14,202 nt of DNA from Calditrichota bacterium (GTDB lineage: Bacteria; Calditrichota; Calditrichia; RBG-13-44-9; J075): positions 1 through 14,202 of the forward strand of contig JAJRYW010000155.1 of the NCBI GenBank assembly GCA_024275555.1. The letters are read 5' to 3'. The position numbers and the translations under genes are program-made. How positions within the stretch are numbered: position 1 is the first letter of the stretch; each line of letters starts with the position of its first letter. The notes under the pieces are model-generated. The model was not told the origin of the DNA. It saw only the letters and a list, made by a program, of their open reading frames with translations, and did no database searches. Positions 1 through 6,709 of this stretch are shown piece after piece.

Positions 1-14
1 ATAAATTATTCTTA

Positions 15-120
15 TTCCGGCGCTTCGCAGCGGGCTTTCTTATTTTGCCCCTTCGGGGCTATTTCGATATTCCAGCCCCGAAGGGGCGTCATAAAACCGC
101 CCGGAGCAACGCTCCGGGTG
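15..120. repeat. Cluster of GC-rich hairpins (REP-like intergenic element)
   Basis: Four short perfect stem-loops are packed into about 105 bp. Stem CGCT/AGCG lies at 21-24/29-32. GCCCC/GGGGC lies at 47-51/55-59 with loop TTC. GCCCC/GGGGC lies at 75-79/83-87 with loop GAA. An 8-bp stem CCCGGAGC/GCTCCGGG lies at 100-107/111-118 with loop AAC. The second and third hairpins are also exact inverted copies of each other (14 bp at 47-60 against 74-87, 13 bp apart). The element ends exactly where homology to a methyltransferase stops, so it appears to have inserted into or recombined with that gene. It looks like a dispersed REP-type palindromic element. Genome-wide copy number cannot be seen from this window. 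Confidence 0.7.
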
Positions 121-496
121 CCATATGAATTCTTCAGTCCACAACCATCCTTGCTTCCTCATTTCTAATATCAATTCAATGACATAAGTATGACGTTCAC
201 CATTAACCACACGTTCTTTAATATTTAGGATAAAAGTACCATATCAGGCTTGAGTACTCTAAGTAGTTGTTCTGAAATCGGTAAAACTACTCCACGTACT
301 TGTTTGGATGAATTCCTCTGTAAGTGTTTTTTCGTTGATCCGCATAAGGTGGGGAAGTAACAATTAAATCCACTGAATTTTCCTCAATCTTTTTGAGCTC
401 TTCTGCACAGTCTCCGTGGATTATTTTTGCTTTGATAACCCTTGTTACCTCTATTTTAGAATTTTCAGTGATACGGTTTAGGTAGACGTTAATATA
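118..496 (-). pseudogene. Decayed DNA methyltransferase (N6_N4_Mtase-like) remnant
   Basis: Minus-strand reading from 496 gives a fragment with IIHGDC followed by an ELKKIEENSVDLIVTSPPY segment. The catalytic motif IV (TSPPYADQ, codons at 338-358) is typical of amino-methyltransferases of restriction-modification or orphan type. The frame is broken three times. An in-frame TAG at 287-289 stands where this family has Trp (VEW). About one T is missing from the T run at 283-286. Two extra bases lie at 241-242. Correcting these restores a continuous family-like reading: PISEQLLRVLKPD, then an ILNIKERVVNGERHTYVIEL stretch, then RKQGWLWTEEFIWH. Homology ends at 118-120, where the hairpin cluster begins. 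No start codon is visible after the upstream stop at 497-499, so both ends are missing. No restriction endonuclease is present nearby. This is a dead gene fragment; identification as a methyltransferase is firm, but target specificity cannot be told. Confidence 0.85.
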
Positions 497-544
497 CTAA
501 GACTGAAATAAAAACGAAATATATGATTTGCAATTTGCCGTTCG

Positions 545-2974
545 TCAATCCTGCCTCAGCGTTACCACCGTAACGCCGGTGTCGCCTTCTCCCCATTTGC
601 CGAGACGTTTAGCAGCCACACGCTTATCACGCGAGAGGAACTCGTTGATGCGGCGGCGGAGCACACCGGTTCCTTTTCCATGCACAATTCGCACCTCTTT
701 CCAGCCCTGTTCGAGGGCCTGGTCCAGGTAGCGGTCGGTTTCCTCGATAGCCTGCTCGGAATCGCAGCCGCGTATATCCAGTTCCGGCTTTACCCCTTCG
801 GAAAGGCGGTCTAACTGTTCTCCGGCGATGCGTCGGTGCACCGGGTCAAACGGGGTGCTTCCTTCCTCCCGCACCAATCCCCGGGCGTCCAGGGTTAGTT
901 TGACGTTGCCAACCTGCACCCGCACCCGCCCCTTTTCATCCGGGGGAGAAAGCAGTTCGCCGACCTCGCCCAGCGAGGTCACCCGCACCCGGTCGCCTTT
1001 TTGCCAGCCGGCCGGTTTATCGGCCGCCGCCGGGGGCGATTCACTGAGGGCTTCCAACTGCTCGCGCTGTTCCCGCAGCACGCTCCGGGCGGATTTGATG
1101 GCCGATTTGGAGGCCTGGGTCTGGCGGATTTCCTGCACGGCTTTTTCGATGACCGCATTGGCGTTGCGCAGTATTTCCCGGGCTTCCCGGGCCGCCTGGC
1201 GTTTCAGCTCCGCGCGGTGGGCTTTTAAATCGGCAACATTGCGTTCATAGAGGCGTTTCAGCGCCTCTGCCTCGGTCAGCCTGGTATGCAACTCGCGCCG
1301 TTCATCTTCCAATTCCCGGATACGTTTTTCCAGGTTAAGAATCAGCGTTTCCAGGCGGCCTTTTTCCACCCCGGAAACTTGCCGGGCTTTTTGGATCAGG
1401 TGTTCCGGGAAATTAAACCTCCGGGCAATTTCCAGGGCGTAAGAACTGCCCGGCACGCCCATCCGCAACCGGTAAGTGGGGCGGAGCGTCTCCGGATCAA
1501 ATTCCATAGAGCCGTTTTCCACAGCCGCTTCATTATGGGCAAAGGCTTTCAATTCGCCGTGGTGGGTTGTGGCCACGGTCAGGATATGCCGCGCCGTAAA
1601 TTCGCTCAGCACAGCCACGGCCAGCGCCGCCCCTTCCCGGGGGTCGGTTCCGGTCCCGATCTCATCCAACAGCACCAGGCTGTCCGGATCGGCCTTCTCT
1701 AAAATGGTGCGCAGGCGCACCAGGTGGGCGGAAAAGGTGCTCAGGTCGTCTTCTATAGACTGGCGGTCGCCGATATCCACCAGCAACCGCGAGACCACCG
1801 GGATGCGGCTTTCCGGGTCGGCGGGGATAAGCATTCCCAGTTGAGTCATCAGCACCAGCAAGCCGATGGTTTTCATCGCTACGGTTTTGCCGCCGGCGTT
1901 GGGGCCGGTGATGACCAGGGTGGTTGCCTCCCCGCCCAGGGTGATCTCCAGCGGCACAACCTTGTGGAAACCGATCTTGCGGATCAACAGGGGATGCCGC
2001 CCGTTTTGGATGGCCAGCTCCCCGGCGTTCGACAGGCGGGGACGCTGACCGTTCAGCTCCCGGCTGAATTTGGCTTTGGCATAGATCGCATCAAGCCGGG
2101 CGATATTTTCCAGGCCGTAGAGGATGTCATCACGGACTTCCCGCACCAGCCCGGTTAAAAAGCGCAAAATTTTAATGATCTCGGTGCGCTCCCGGATGCG
2201 CAGGTTTTGGATTTCGTTGCCGATACGCAAGGTTTCCATCGGCTCCACGAAGACCGTGGCCCCGGAGGCGGAAGTGCCGTGCACAATCCCATTTACCCGG
2301 TTGACCGCCCCGGGCAGAATCCCCAGCACTACCCGCCCGTCGCGCAGGGTCACCAGGTCATCCTGGGAAAATTCCGCATATTGCTGCTGCACTTTTTTCA
2401 AGGTGCGTTTTTGTTCGCTTTCCAGGCGGCGGGCTTCCTTGCGAAGCCGGCGCAATTCCGGGCTGGCGTTGTCAAAAATTTCCCCGTTCCGGTCAATGGT
2501 CGACTCGATTTCCGAGACAATATTGGAATGGGTGTGGATGCCTTCCAGGTAGGATTGCAGCGCCGGGGTCTCCTGGCGATGGGCGCGCAGCAACCGGCAA
2601 AGCTCATTCATCAGTTGCAGGGCGGATTTGATCTCCTGCAGCGCCCCGGGTTCCAGGAAAGAATCTTCCGGGCGAATTTCTTCCAGGTGCGGGCGTATAT
2701 CCGGGTAGCCCTGAAAGGGGAGGTAGAGGTCATTATCCAACAGGGCCGCCATCTGGGAAACTTCGTCTAACTGCCTTTCCAACTCCGGGCGTTCCACGCT
2801 GAGGGTGAGACCGGTTGAGTTGGCTTTGGCAAAGGGAGTTTGCAAAAGGCTGTGCAGATGCTCCAGCACCCGGTGGAACTCCAGTTGCCATAAACTGGTC
2901 TGGTCATGATCGCAGCCATGCTGGGTAAGCCGCTCGAACCACGATACATCGATTTGCTCTTGATCAGGTTTCAT
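545..2974 (-). CDS. mutS2: MutS2 family ATPase/Smr endonuclease
   Basis: MutS2 is a MutS paralogue that lacks the mismatch-recognition domain. It binds branched DNA and suppresses homologous recombination; in Bacillus the homologue also senses collided ribosomes and helps rescue them. The 809-residue product has the expected order. An N-terminal core and clamp region spans about 1-340. The ATPase has Walker A GPNAGGKT (357-364) and Walker B LVLLDEIG (433-440), with the signature stretch DDLSTFSAH (409-417) between them. A long charged coiled coil covers about 540-640, followed by a KOW-like beta segment (656-700) and the C-terminal Smr domain (730-809). The Smr motifs are ELDIRG (731-736; the usual form is LDLRG) and HGKGTG (765-770), so the nuclease residues look intact. 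Length is near the family norm (about 780-800). The ATG at 2974 has no obvious Shine-Dalgarno. The gene follows a terminator and is probably transcribed from its own promoter. Confidence 0.97.
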   Translation of the reverse strand: MKPDQEQIDVSWFERLTQHGCDHDQTSLWQLEFHRVLEHLHSLLQTPFAKANSTGLTLSVERPELERQLDEVSQMAALLDNDLYLPFQGYPDIRPHLEEIRPEDSFLEPGALQEIKSALQLMNELCRLLRAHRQETPALQSYLEGIHTHSNIVSEIESTIDRNGEIFDNASPELRRLRKEARRLESEQKRTLKKVQQQYAEFSQDDLVTLRDGRVVLGILPGAVNRVNGIVHGTSASGATVFVEPMETLRIGNEIQNLRIRERTEIIKILRFLTGLVREVRDDILYGLENIARLDAIYAKAKFSRELNGQRPRLSNAGELAIQNGRHPLLIRKIGFHKVVPLEITLGGEATTLVITGPNAGGKTVAMKTIGLLVLMTQLGMLIPADPESRIPVVSRLLVDIGDRQSIEDDLSTFSAHLVRLRTILEKADPDSLVLLDEIGTGTDPREGAALAVAVLSEFTARHILTVATTHHGELKAFAHNEAAVENGSMEFDPETLRPTYRLRMGVPGSSYALEIARRFNFPEHLIQKARQVSGVEKGRLETLILNLEKRIRELEDERRELHTRLTEAEALKRLYERNVADLKAHRAELKRQAAREAREILRNANAVIEKAVQEIRQTQASKSAIKSARSVLREQREQLEALSESPPAAADKPAGWQKGDRVRVTSLGEVGELLSPPDEKGRVRVQVGNVKLTLDARGLVREEGSTPFDPVHRRIAGEQLDRLSEGVKPELDIRGCDSEQAIEETDRYLDQALEQGWKEVRIVHGKGTGVLRRRINEFLSRDKRVAAKRLGKWGEGDTGVTVVTLRQD

Positions 2975-3045
2975 ACAATATTCGATTTGGTTTCTGACTG
3001 TTGCAATTTAATCCATTGCTTTACGGGCCGGGCAATTTCCCGGAA

Positions 3046-3075
3046 TCCTTCCACACAGAATCCCTCCACATAGAA
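3046..3075. repeat. Two tandem 15-bp repeats in the mutS2 leader
   Basis: On the plus strand TCCTTCCACACAGAA (3046-3060) is followed directly by TCCCTCCACATAGAA (3061-3075); the units match at 13 of 15 positions. They lie between the putative mutS2 -10 box and the gene, so they would be in the early transcript or span its start site. On the minus strand each contains a GGAGG- or GGAAGG-like purine run, but no usable reading frame follows. They could be a duplicated regulator site or chance; nothing else supports a role. Confidence 0.5.
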
Positions 3076-3103
3076 TTATACCAAAAAAAATCGGCCTAAA
3101 TAT
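3075..3103 (-). promoter_or_regulatory. Putative sigma70-type promoter for mutS2
   Basis: A perfect TATAAT on the minus strand occupies 3075-3080, two bases after the T tract of the preceding terminator and about 100 bases before the mutS2 start. The -35 position falls inside the terminator hairpin loop and reads roughly ATATTT or TATTTA, a poor match to TTGACA. The -10 box is seen directly; promoter function is inferred from its match and its position after a terminator. Confidence 0.5.
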
Positions 3104-3115
3104 AAGGCCGATTTT
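3083..3115 (-). terminator. Intrinsic terminator after yqeY
   Basis: An 11-bp perfect stem (3087-3097 with 3105-3115) encloses a 7-base loop. On the minus strand the stem runs into eight consecutive T residues (complement of 3083-3090). It lies 75 bases after the yqeY stop and should end the efp/TPR/rpsU/yqeY transcript. The plus strand has only TTTT after the stem, so it is mainly directional for the minus strand. Confidence 0.9.
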
Positions 3116-3189
3116 AGAATGGTAAAATTGAAAATAGGGAAGTGTGCAAATTTAAGAGATGATCCTGGAATTTTAGCTGCTTTGCCGGA

Positions 3190-3636
3190 TCAACTGCCCA
3201 GGAGTTTGCGCACGATTTGCTGAACAACTTTGCCATCTGCCTTGCCTTTTACTTTCGGCATAATGGCGCCCATCACCTTGCCCATATCTTTAACAGACTC
3301 AGCGCCGGTCTCCGCGATGGCCGTTTTTACCAGGTCGGTAATTTCGGCTTCGCTCATTTGCTCCGGCAGGTAAGACTCGATTACCGTCAGCTCTTCCTGC
3401 TCTTCCCGGGCCCGGTCTTCCCGGCCAACCGCATTAAATTGCTCGATGGATTCTTTGCGTTTTTTGGCCGCTTGCATCAGGACGTGCAGAACTTCTTCGT
3501 CAGTCAACTCATCGCCTTTGGCTATTTGGGCGTTCTTGATCTGCCCGCGCAGCCCGCGGATGGTTTCCAGCCGTACTTTTTCCCCGGCTTTCAAGGCCGA
3601 TTTCATATCCTGAACTAATCGATCCTGCAAACTCAC
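3190..3636 (-). CDS. yqeY: YqeY (GatB/YqeY-domain) family protein
   Basis: The 148-residue product matches the whole length of small free-standing YqeY proteins, which share the C-terminal tRNA-binding-like helical domain of the amidotransferase subunit GatB. Recognisable stretches are LQDRLVQDMKSALKAG near the N terminus, AAKKRKESIEQF around residues 56-67, ESYLPEQMSE around 87-96, and MGKVMGAIMPKVKGKADG around 118-135, the last being the family signature. The molecular role is unresolved in most species; a link to tRNA or amidotransferase function is inferred from the domain only. The start is GTG at 3634-3636, with a weak AGGA about 9 bases upstream. It lies 29 bases downstream of rpsU on the same strand, an arrangement common in bacteria, and is followed by a strong terminator, so it is probably the last gene of its operon. 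Confidence 0.95.
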   Translation of the reverse strand: MSLQDRLVQDMKSALKAGEKVRLETIRGLRGQIKNAQIAKGDELTDEEVLHVLMQAAKKRKESIEQFNAVGREDRAREEQEELTVIESYLPEQMSEAEITDLVKTAIAETGAESVKDMGKVMGAIMPKVKGKADGKVVQQIVRKLLGS

Positions 3637-3665
3637 GTCGTGATTCCTATTCTCTGCAACTGTGA

Positions 3666-3860
3666 TTATTGTTGTTCCATCATCATCTTGCGCATTTTGC
3701 GGCGCGCGGCGTTTTCCCGGCGCTTGCGGCGTTCGCTCGGTTTTTCATAATGCTGATGTTTCTTGATCTCAGCCATCAAACCGGATTTTTCACACGCTTT
3801 GGTAAACCGCTTTAACGCTTTCTCAAAGGGTTCATTGTCTCGAACTTTTACATTGATCAT
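3666..3860 (-). CDS. rpsU: 30S ribosomal protein S21
   Basis: The 64-residue, very basic product is a complete S21, a small-subunit protein near the mRNA exit and anti-Shine-Dalgarno region. Family marks are VKVRDNEPFEKALKRF near the start, the central Cys-Glu-Lys-Ser-Gly (CEKSG, residues 23-27), HYEKPSERRKRR (42-53), and a Lys/Arg-rich tail ending KMMMEQQ. The start is ATG at 3858-3860. Upstream lies a full anti-Shine-Dalgarno complement AAAGGAGGTG (3871-3880), about 12 bases from the ATG, with a second purine run AAAGGG closer in. It sits 50 bases after the TPR gene and 29 bases before yqeY. Some lineages have rearranged S21 or lost the anti-SD; here a strong SD is used. Confidence 0.97.
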   Translation of the reverse strand: MINVKVRDNEPFEKALKRFTKACEKSGLMAEIKKHQHYEKPSERRKRRENAARRKMRKMMMEQQ

Positions 3861-3870
3861 ACCCTTTGCA

Positions 3871-3880
3871 CACCTCCTTT
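3871..3880 (-). promoter_or_regulatory. Extended Shine-Dalgarno of rpsU
   Basis: The minus strand reads AAAGGAGGTG, an eight-base or longer match to the 16S anti-Shine-Dalgarno. Its distance of about 12 bases (GGAGG core to ATG) is longer than the usual 5-9. No in-frame start lies closer, because the intervening GTG is out of frame, so it still fixes the ATG at 3858-3860 as the start. Confidence 0.8.
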
Positions 3881-3910
3881 CATGGGACTTTAATGGTTCA
3901 TGTTCATCTA

Positions 3911-4801
3911 TTAGTAAGTATACTTGTCCGGATTCTTGAGCATCTCAATTTCATATTCTGCCGCTTGCTTCCAGCGCCGGTCTTTGGCGGCCTCCTGGTA
4001 ATGCTTGATGGCCAGCGAAGTTTTGCCTTGTTTCTTGTAGATTTCCGCCATACCGAAATTGGCCCCGGCTTTGACCAGACTCTTACGGGCGTTGGCCAGG
4101 CAGTTCTTATAAGCGCTCAGGGCGTTGCTATATTTTTTCAGTTCCCGGTAACTATCGCCAATCTTTAAATATACGGCTGCTTTCTGCGATTTGCGTCGAA
4201 GAAATTTTAAAGATTCGGTCAGGGCGTCAATCGCTTCCTGGTGTTGACCTAATTCCTTTAAAGCCAATCCCAACCCTTTTAAGGAATTGCCATGAATTAA
4301 TCCGTTTTGGGGTTCCAGCCCCACCGCAGCGCGATAATTTTCAACGGCTTTTTCGTACTTCTCTTGTATATAATAAACTTCGCCCTTGCCCCAGTAGGCT
4401 TTCTTGGCCGAGGGGTCGATATTAATGGCAGCCTGAAAAGAATTCAGGGCCTGGTTATACTTACGTTGGTAACGTTGTACATTGCCCAGGGCAATATAGG
4501 CTTTGGCCATGTTGCTGTCTTTTTCAATGGCCATTTGGTAGGCTTTGCTGGCGGCGACATAATCTTTTTGTTTTTTATAAGCGTTGCCCATCCAATAATA
4601 GGCCAGGGCAAAATTCGGCGCTTTTTCTACAGCAGATTTATATTTTTCAATAGCCAGGTCCGTCCTGCCTTCTTTAAATGCTTTATTCCCGGCATTGAAA
4701 TCCATTTTGGCTTCATTGGGGATTTCTTCCTGCGCAAACCCGGAGAAGCTTAAAAGTAACAGCCCGGATAACAACAACAATAAAGCAGTGCGGATTTTCA
4801 T
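3911..4801 (-). CDS. Secreted TPR-repeat protein
   Basis: The 296-residue product begins with a signal peptide (MKIR, then a leucine-rich core at about 5-18, and a likely signal peptidase I site after SGFAQ near residue 24). No lipobox Cys is present, so it should be released to the periplasm rather than lipidated. The rest is about seven tetratricopeptide units starting near residues 30, 65, 99, 133, 171, 207 and 243. Each has the usual Ala-Gly-Tyr spacing, for example AYYWMGNAYKKQKDY and AYIALGNVQRYQRKY. TPR arrays are protein-binding scaffolds; the partner is unknown. A good Shine-Dalgarno AGGAGG lies 5 bases before the ATG at 4799-4801. A TATAAA sequence about 60 bases upstream could be a -10 box. 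It lies between efp and rpsU on the same strand, so it may be co-transcribed, but its function need not concern translation. Confidence 0.9.
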   Translation of the reverse strand: MKIRTALLLLLSGLLLLSFSGFAQEEIPNEAKMDFNAGNKAFKEGRTDLAIEKYKSAVEKAPNFALAYYWMGNAYKKQKDYVAASKAYQMAIEKDSNMAKAYIALGNVQRYQRKYNQALNSFQAAINIDPSAKKAYWGKGEVYYIQEKYEKAVENYRAAVGLEPQNGLIHGNSLKGLGLALKELGQHQEAIDALTESLKFLRRKSQKAAVYLKIGDSYRELKKYSNALSAYKNCLANARKSLVKAGANFGMAEIYKKQGKTSLAIKHYQEAAKDRRWKQAAEYEIEMLKNPDKYTY

Positions 4802-4919
4802 CTATACCTCCTGTAACAATTCTTTATGTAAAGGGATTTACCAATTAGCATTTATAATGCGCGACACTTAATAAATGTTACCTGAACCTTGATGCGGAAG
4901 TTCCCCCGGGAAATCCTGT

Positions 4920-5483
4920 TTACTTAACCCGATCCAGGTACTTGCCGTCGCGAGTGTCGATGCGCACCACCTCTCCTACTTCAACAAAGGGAGGAATCTG
5001 GGTTACCAGGCCGGTTTCCATCGTTGCCGGTTTATAAGAACTGGATGCCGTGGCGCCCTTAATATTTGGCTCTGTTTCGACTACTTTCAGTTCCACCGAG
5101 GCCGGTAATTCCACCCCAATAGGAACGCCTTGATGGATTTGGATCTGTACAATAGTTTCCGGCAGCAGGTAATAGAGGTTGTCGCCCAACATTTCCCGGG
5201 TAAGGTGAATTTGCTCATAGGATTCCAAATCCATAAAGTGAAGGTTGTCGCCATCGTCGTACAGGTACTGGAACTCCTTGGTGATTAAGGTGGCTTTCTC
5301 AACCGATTCATCCGGGCGGAAGCGGTTTTCCACATTGGTGCCGTCAGAAAGCCGTTTCATTTTTACCTGCATCACGGCCTGACCCTTGCCGGGAGTCACA
5401 TGCGTTGCCTCGGTAACCCGGCAGAGCGCCTTGTTATACTCCAGAACCATTCCCTTGCGGATTTGTATTGCTTTAATCTTCAT
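4920..5483 (-). CDS. efp: Elongation factor P
   Basis: EF-P binds between the P and E sites of stalled ribosomes and promotes peptide-bond formation on polyproline stretches. The 187-residue product is full length. Domain I (KOW-like, about 1-65) carries the loop HVTPGKGQ (residues 28-35), whose tip Lys33 corresponds to E. coli Lys34, the residue modified post-translationally. Domains II and III are OB-folds. Domain III carries GATASSSYKPATMETG (about 143-158) and the conserved ending VEVGEVVRIDTRDGKYLDR. A tip Lys points to a lysine-type modification ((R)-beta-lysylation or 5-aminopentanol) rather than arginine rhamnosylation. No modifying enzyme (EpmA, EpmB or EarP) is in this window. The Shine-Dalgarno GGAAGGAG lies about 10 bases before the ATG at 5483. 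A weak promoter candidate (TTTGCA, 17 bases, TTAAAT) lies about 30-75 bases upstream. Confidence 0.98.
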   Translation of the reverse strand: MKIKAIQIRKGMVLEYNKALCRVTEATHVTPGKGQAVMQVKMKRLSDGTNVENRFRPDESVEKATLITKEFQYLYDDGDNLHFMDLESYEQIHLTREMLGDNLYYLLPETIVQIQIHQGVPIGVELPASVELKVVETEPNIKGATASSSYKPATMETGLVTQIPPFVEVGEVVRIDTRDGKYLDRVK

Positions 5484-5785
5484 GAACAGGCTGCTCCTTC
5501 CAAATTTTCGCGCGGAATTTAAAATTCAAGTCAGGAAAATGCAAAGTGTTTATGAATTCGGAAAAGAAATATTTTTTATTGTTGTCCGGGTTTCCGGTTT
5601 ATTGATCCCTGCCGGGCGGCGTATCGTCCCGGTTTACCGGCCAGAACCTTTGTTGCCATTCCGTTTTCCGCCGTTGGGGCCCGGCCGTTTGCCGAGGCCT
5701 GCGGCACAACGGTGAACCGCTTGCCGGGGCGGGCGCCCGGTATTTGGATTGCCCGGCGGCAAACCCGTTCTGCCTGTGCGCTTCC
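5484..5785. other. Intergenic region between efp and the upstream GNAT-like gene
   Basis: This gap of about 300 bases holds no convincing gene. An 81-codon frame on the minus strand overlaps the end of the upstream gene and has a composition typical of chance frames in GC-rich DNA. The part nearest efp (about 5500-5590) is AT-rich and probably contains the efp promoter. The rest (5600-5780) is GC-rich with several short inverted repeats, such as CCGTTG/CAACGG at 5671-5676/5707-5712. None is followed by a T tract, so no intrinsic terminator is evident. Confidence 0.6.
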
Positions 5786-6709
5786 TTATAACACCACGCC
5801 CAGTTTTTCCAGCACACGTTGTTTATCCTGCCAGGCCTTCTCATCCACCTGGTACTGATATTGTGCTTCGCTCTCTTTTACCATCTCCTCATATTCCGGG
5901 CAATTGAAGTAGCGGTGCAAAGGTTTGACGAGTGGGAGCAATTGTTCTTCGGTAAACCACTGGAAAGGCCGGCCGTTTTCCAGCACACAATTCAGGTCGA
6001 TGGCCCAGGAGGCGCTGGCAAGGCTGTGGCCGGCGAGGAGGTCGCGGGCAATGGCTCTCCGCTTTCCCTCAAACTCCGGGTTGATGTAGGAGGCCGACAC
6101 CGAATACATCTGGGCGTTGTGAAAATACTCGGGAATATTGGATATCCCGGAGAGAGCCAGTTGCTTGCAGGCAAAGATGAGCATTTCCAGCACACGGTAG
6201 GCCAGGCCCAGGCCGGGGTGCTGCTGGCCGGGCAGGCGGGGGCGCTCTTTGGTAAACGATTTACGAGGGTCCTGCAAGCAAAGCCATTCGATATATAACA
6301 CTTCAAAATGATTCTGGGGAAGCTCACAGCGAAAGGGCGGGTGCAGGGCGATCTGTTTGCGGCGTAAAACCGTTTCGGCAATCAAATGGTTGGGATCGCT
6401 CTGCTGATAGTAAATGGCCAGCCGTTGCCGGAACGGATCATGAGTGTCCATAATCGGTTCGAGATCGGTAAAGCCGCGTCTTTCCAGTTCTGCATAAAAA
6501 CCGTTCCGGCGCAACGCCAAATCAATTCCATGCAGAGAGTAATATCCCAAAAAGAACAACGAAGGGGCCTTCTCCATATTGGCCCCGAAAAAATCCTCTT
6601 CGGAAAAGCTGAAATCCGGTTGGCGCGGCTTCCAAAAGGAATGGGTTGCCAGCCACCTGGACAGGAGCTTTAAACGCTTCCGGTAGGGGCTCTTTTTTGA
6701 ATTATCCAT
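5786..6709 (-). CDS. Unrecognised protein with a GNAT-like acyltransferase core, paired with HDAC
   Basis: I do not recognise a named family for this 307-residue protein. Its middle resembles the GNAT N-acyltransferase core. A strand-like stretch EVLYIEWLCLQDP (136-148) resembles the usual beta4 (YIExLAVxP). It is followed by PGQQHPGLGLA (160-170), which fits the acyl-CoA pyrophosphate-binding motif Q/R-x-x-G-x-G/A as Q163-H-P-G166-L-G168. A long helix (171-186) and then NIPEYFHNAQMYSVS (191-205) resemble the C-terminal GNAT motif with Asn and a helix Tyr. Flanking parts (1-130 and 210-307) are unassigned. No signal peptide or membrane segment is seen, so it should be cytosolic. The ATG at 6707-6709 lies inside the end of the deacetylase gene (8-bp overlap, ATGGATAA), so translation is probably coupled. 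The GNAT assignment is inference from motif and predicted secondary-structure order. An alternative is a non-enzymatic partner of the deacetylase. Confidence 0.9.
   Translation of the reverse strand: MDNSKKSPYRKRLKLLSRWLATHSFWKPRQPDFSFSEEDFFGANMEKAPSLFFLGYYSLHGIDLALRRNGFYAELERRGFTDLEPIMDTHDPFRQRLAIYYQQSDPNHLIAETVLRRKQIALHPPFRCELPQNHFEVLYIEWLCLQDPRKSFTKERPRLPGQQHPGLGLAYRVLEMLIFACKQLALSGISNIPEYFHNAQMYSVSASYINPEFEGKRRAIARDLLAGHSLASASWAIDLNCVLENGRPFQWFTEEQLLPLVKPLHRYFNCPEYEEMVKESEAQYQYQVDEKAWQDKQRVLEKLGVVL

Noticed and set aside
15..120. CRISPR array or bidirectional terminator
   Set aside because: The hairpins differ in sequence and spacing, have no constant repeat and spacer units, and are not followed by long T tracts.
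528..2770. Several plus-strand open frames of 60-187 codons opposite mutS2
   Set aside because: They lie fully antisense to a complete, well-conserved gene, have no ribosome sites, and their products are low-complexity Arg/Ser- or Gly/Phe-rich shadows.
5599..5844. 81-codon minus-strand frame between efp and the GNAT-like gene
   Set aside because: It overlaps the end of the upstream gene in another frame, has no Shine-Dalgarno, and has a Pro/Arg/Gln composition typical of chance frames.
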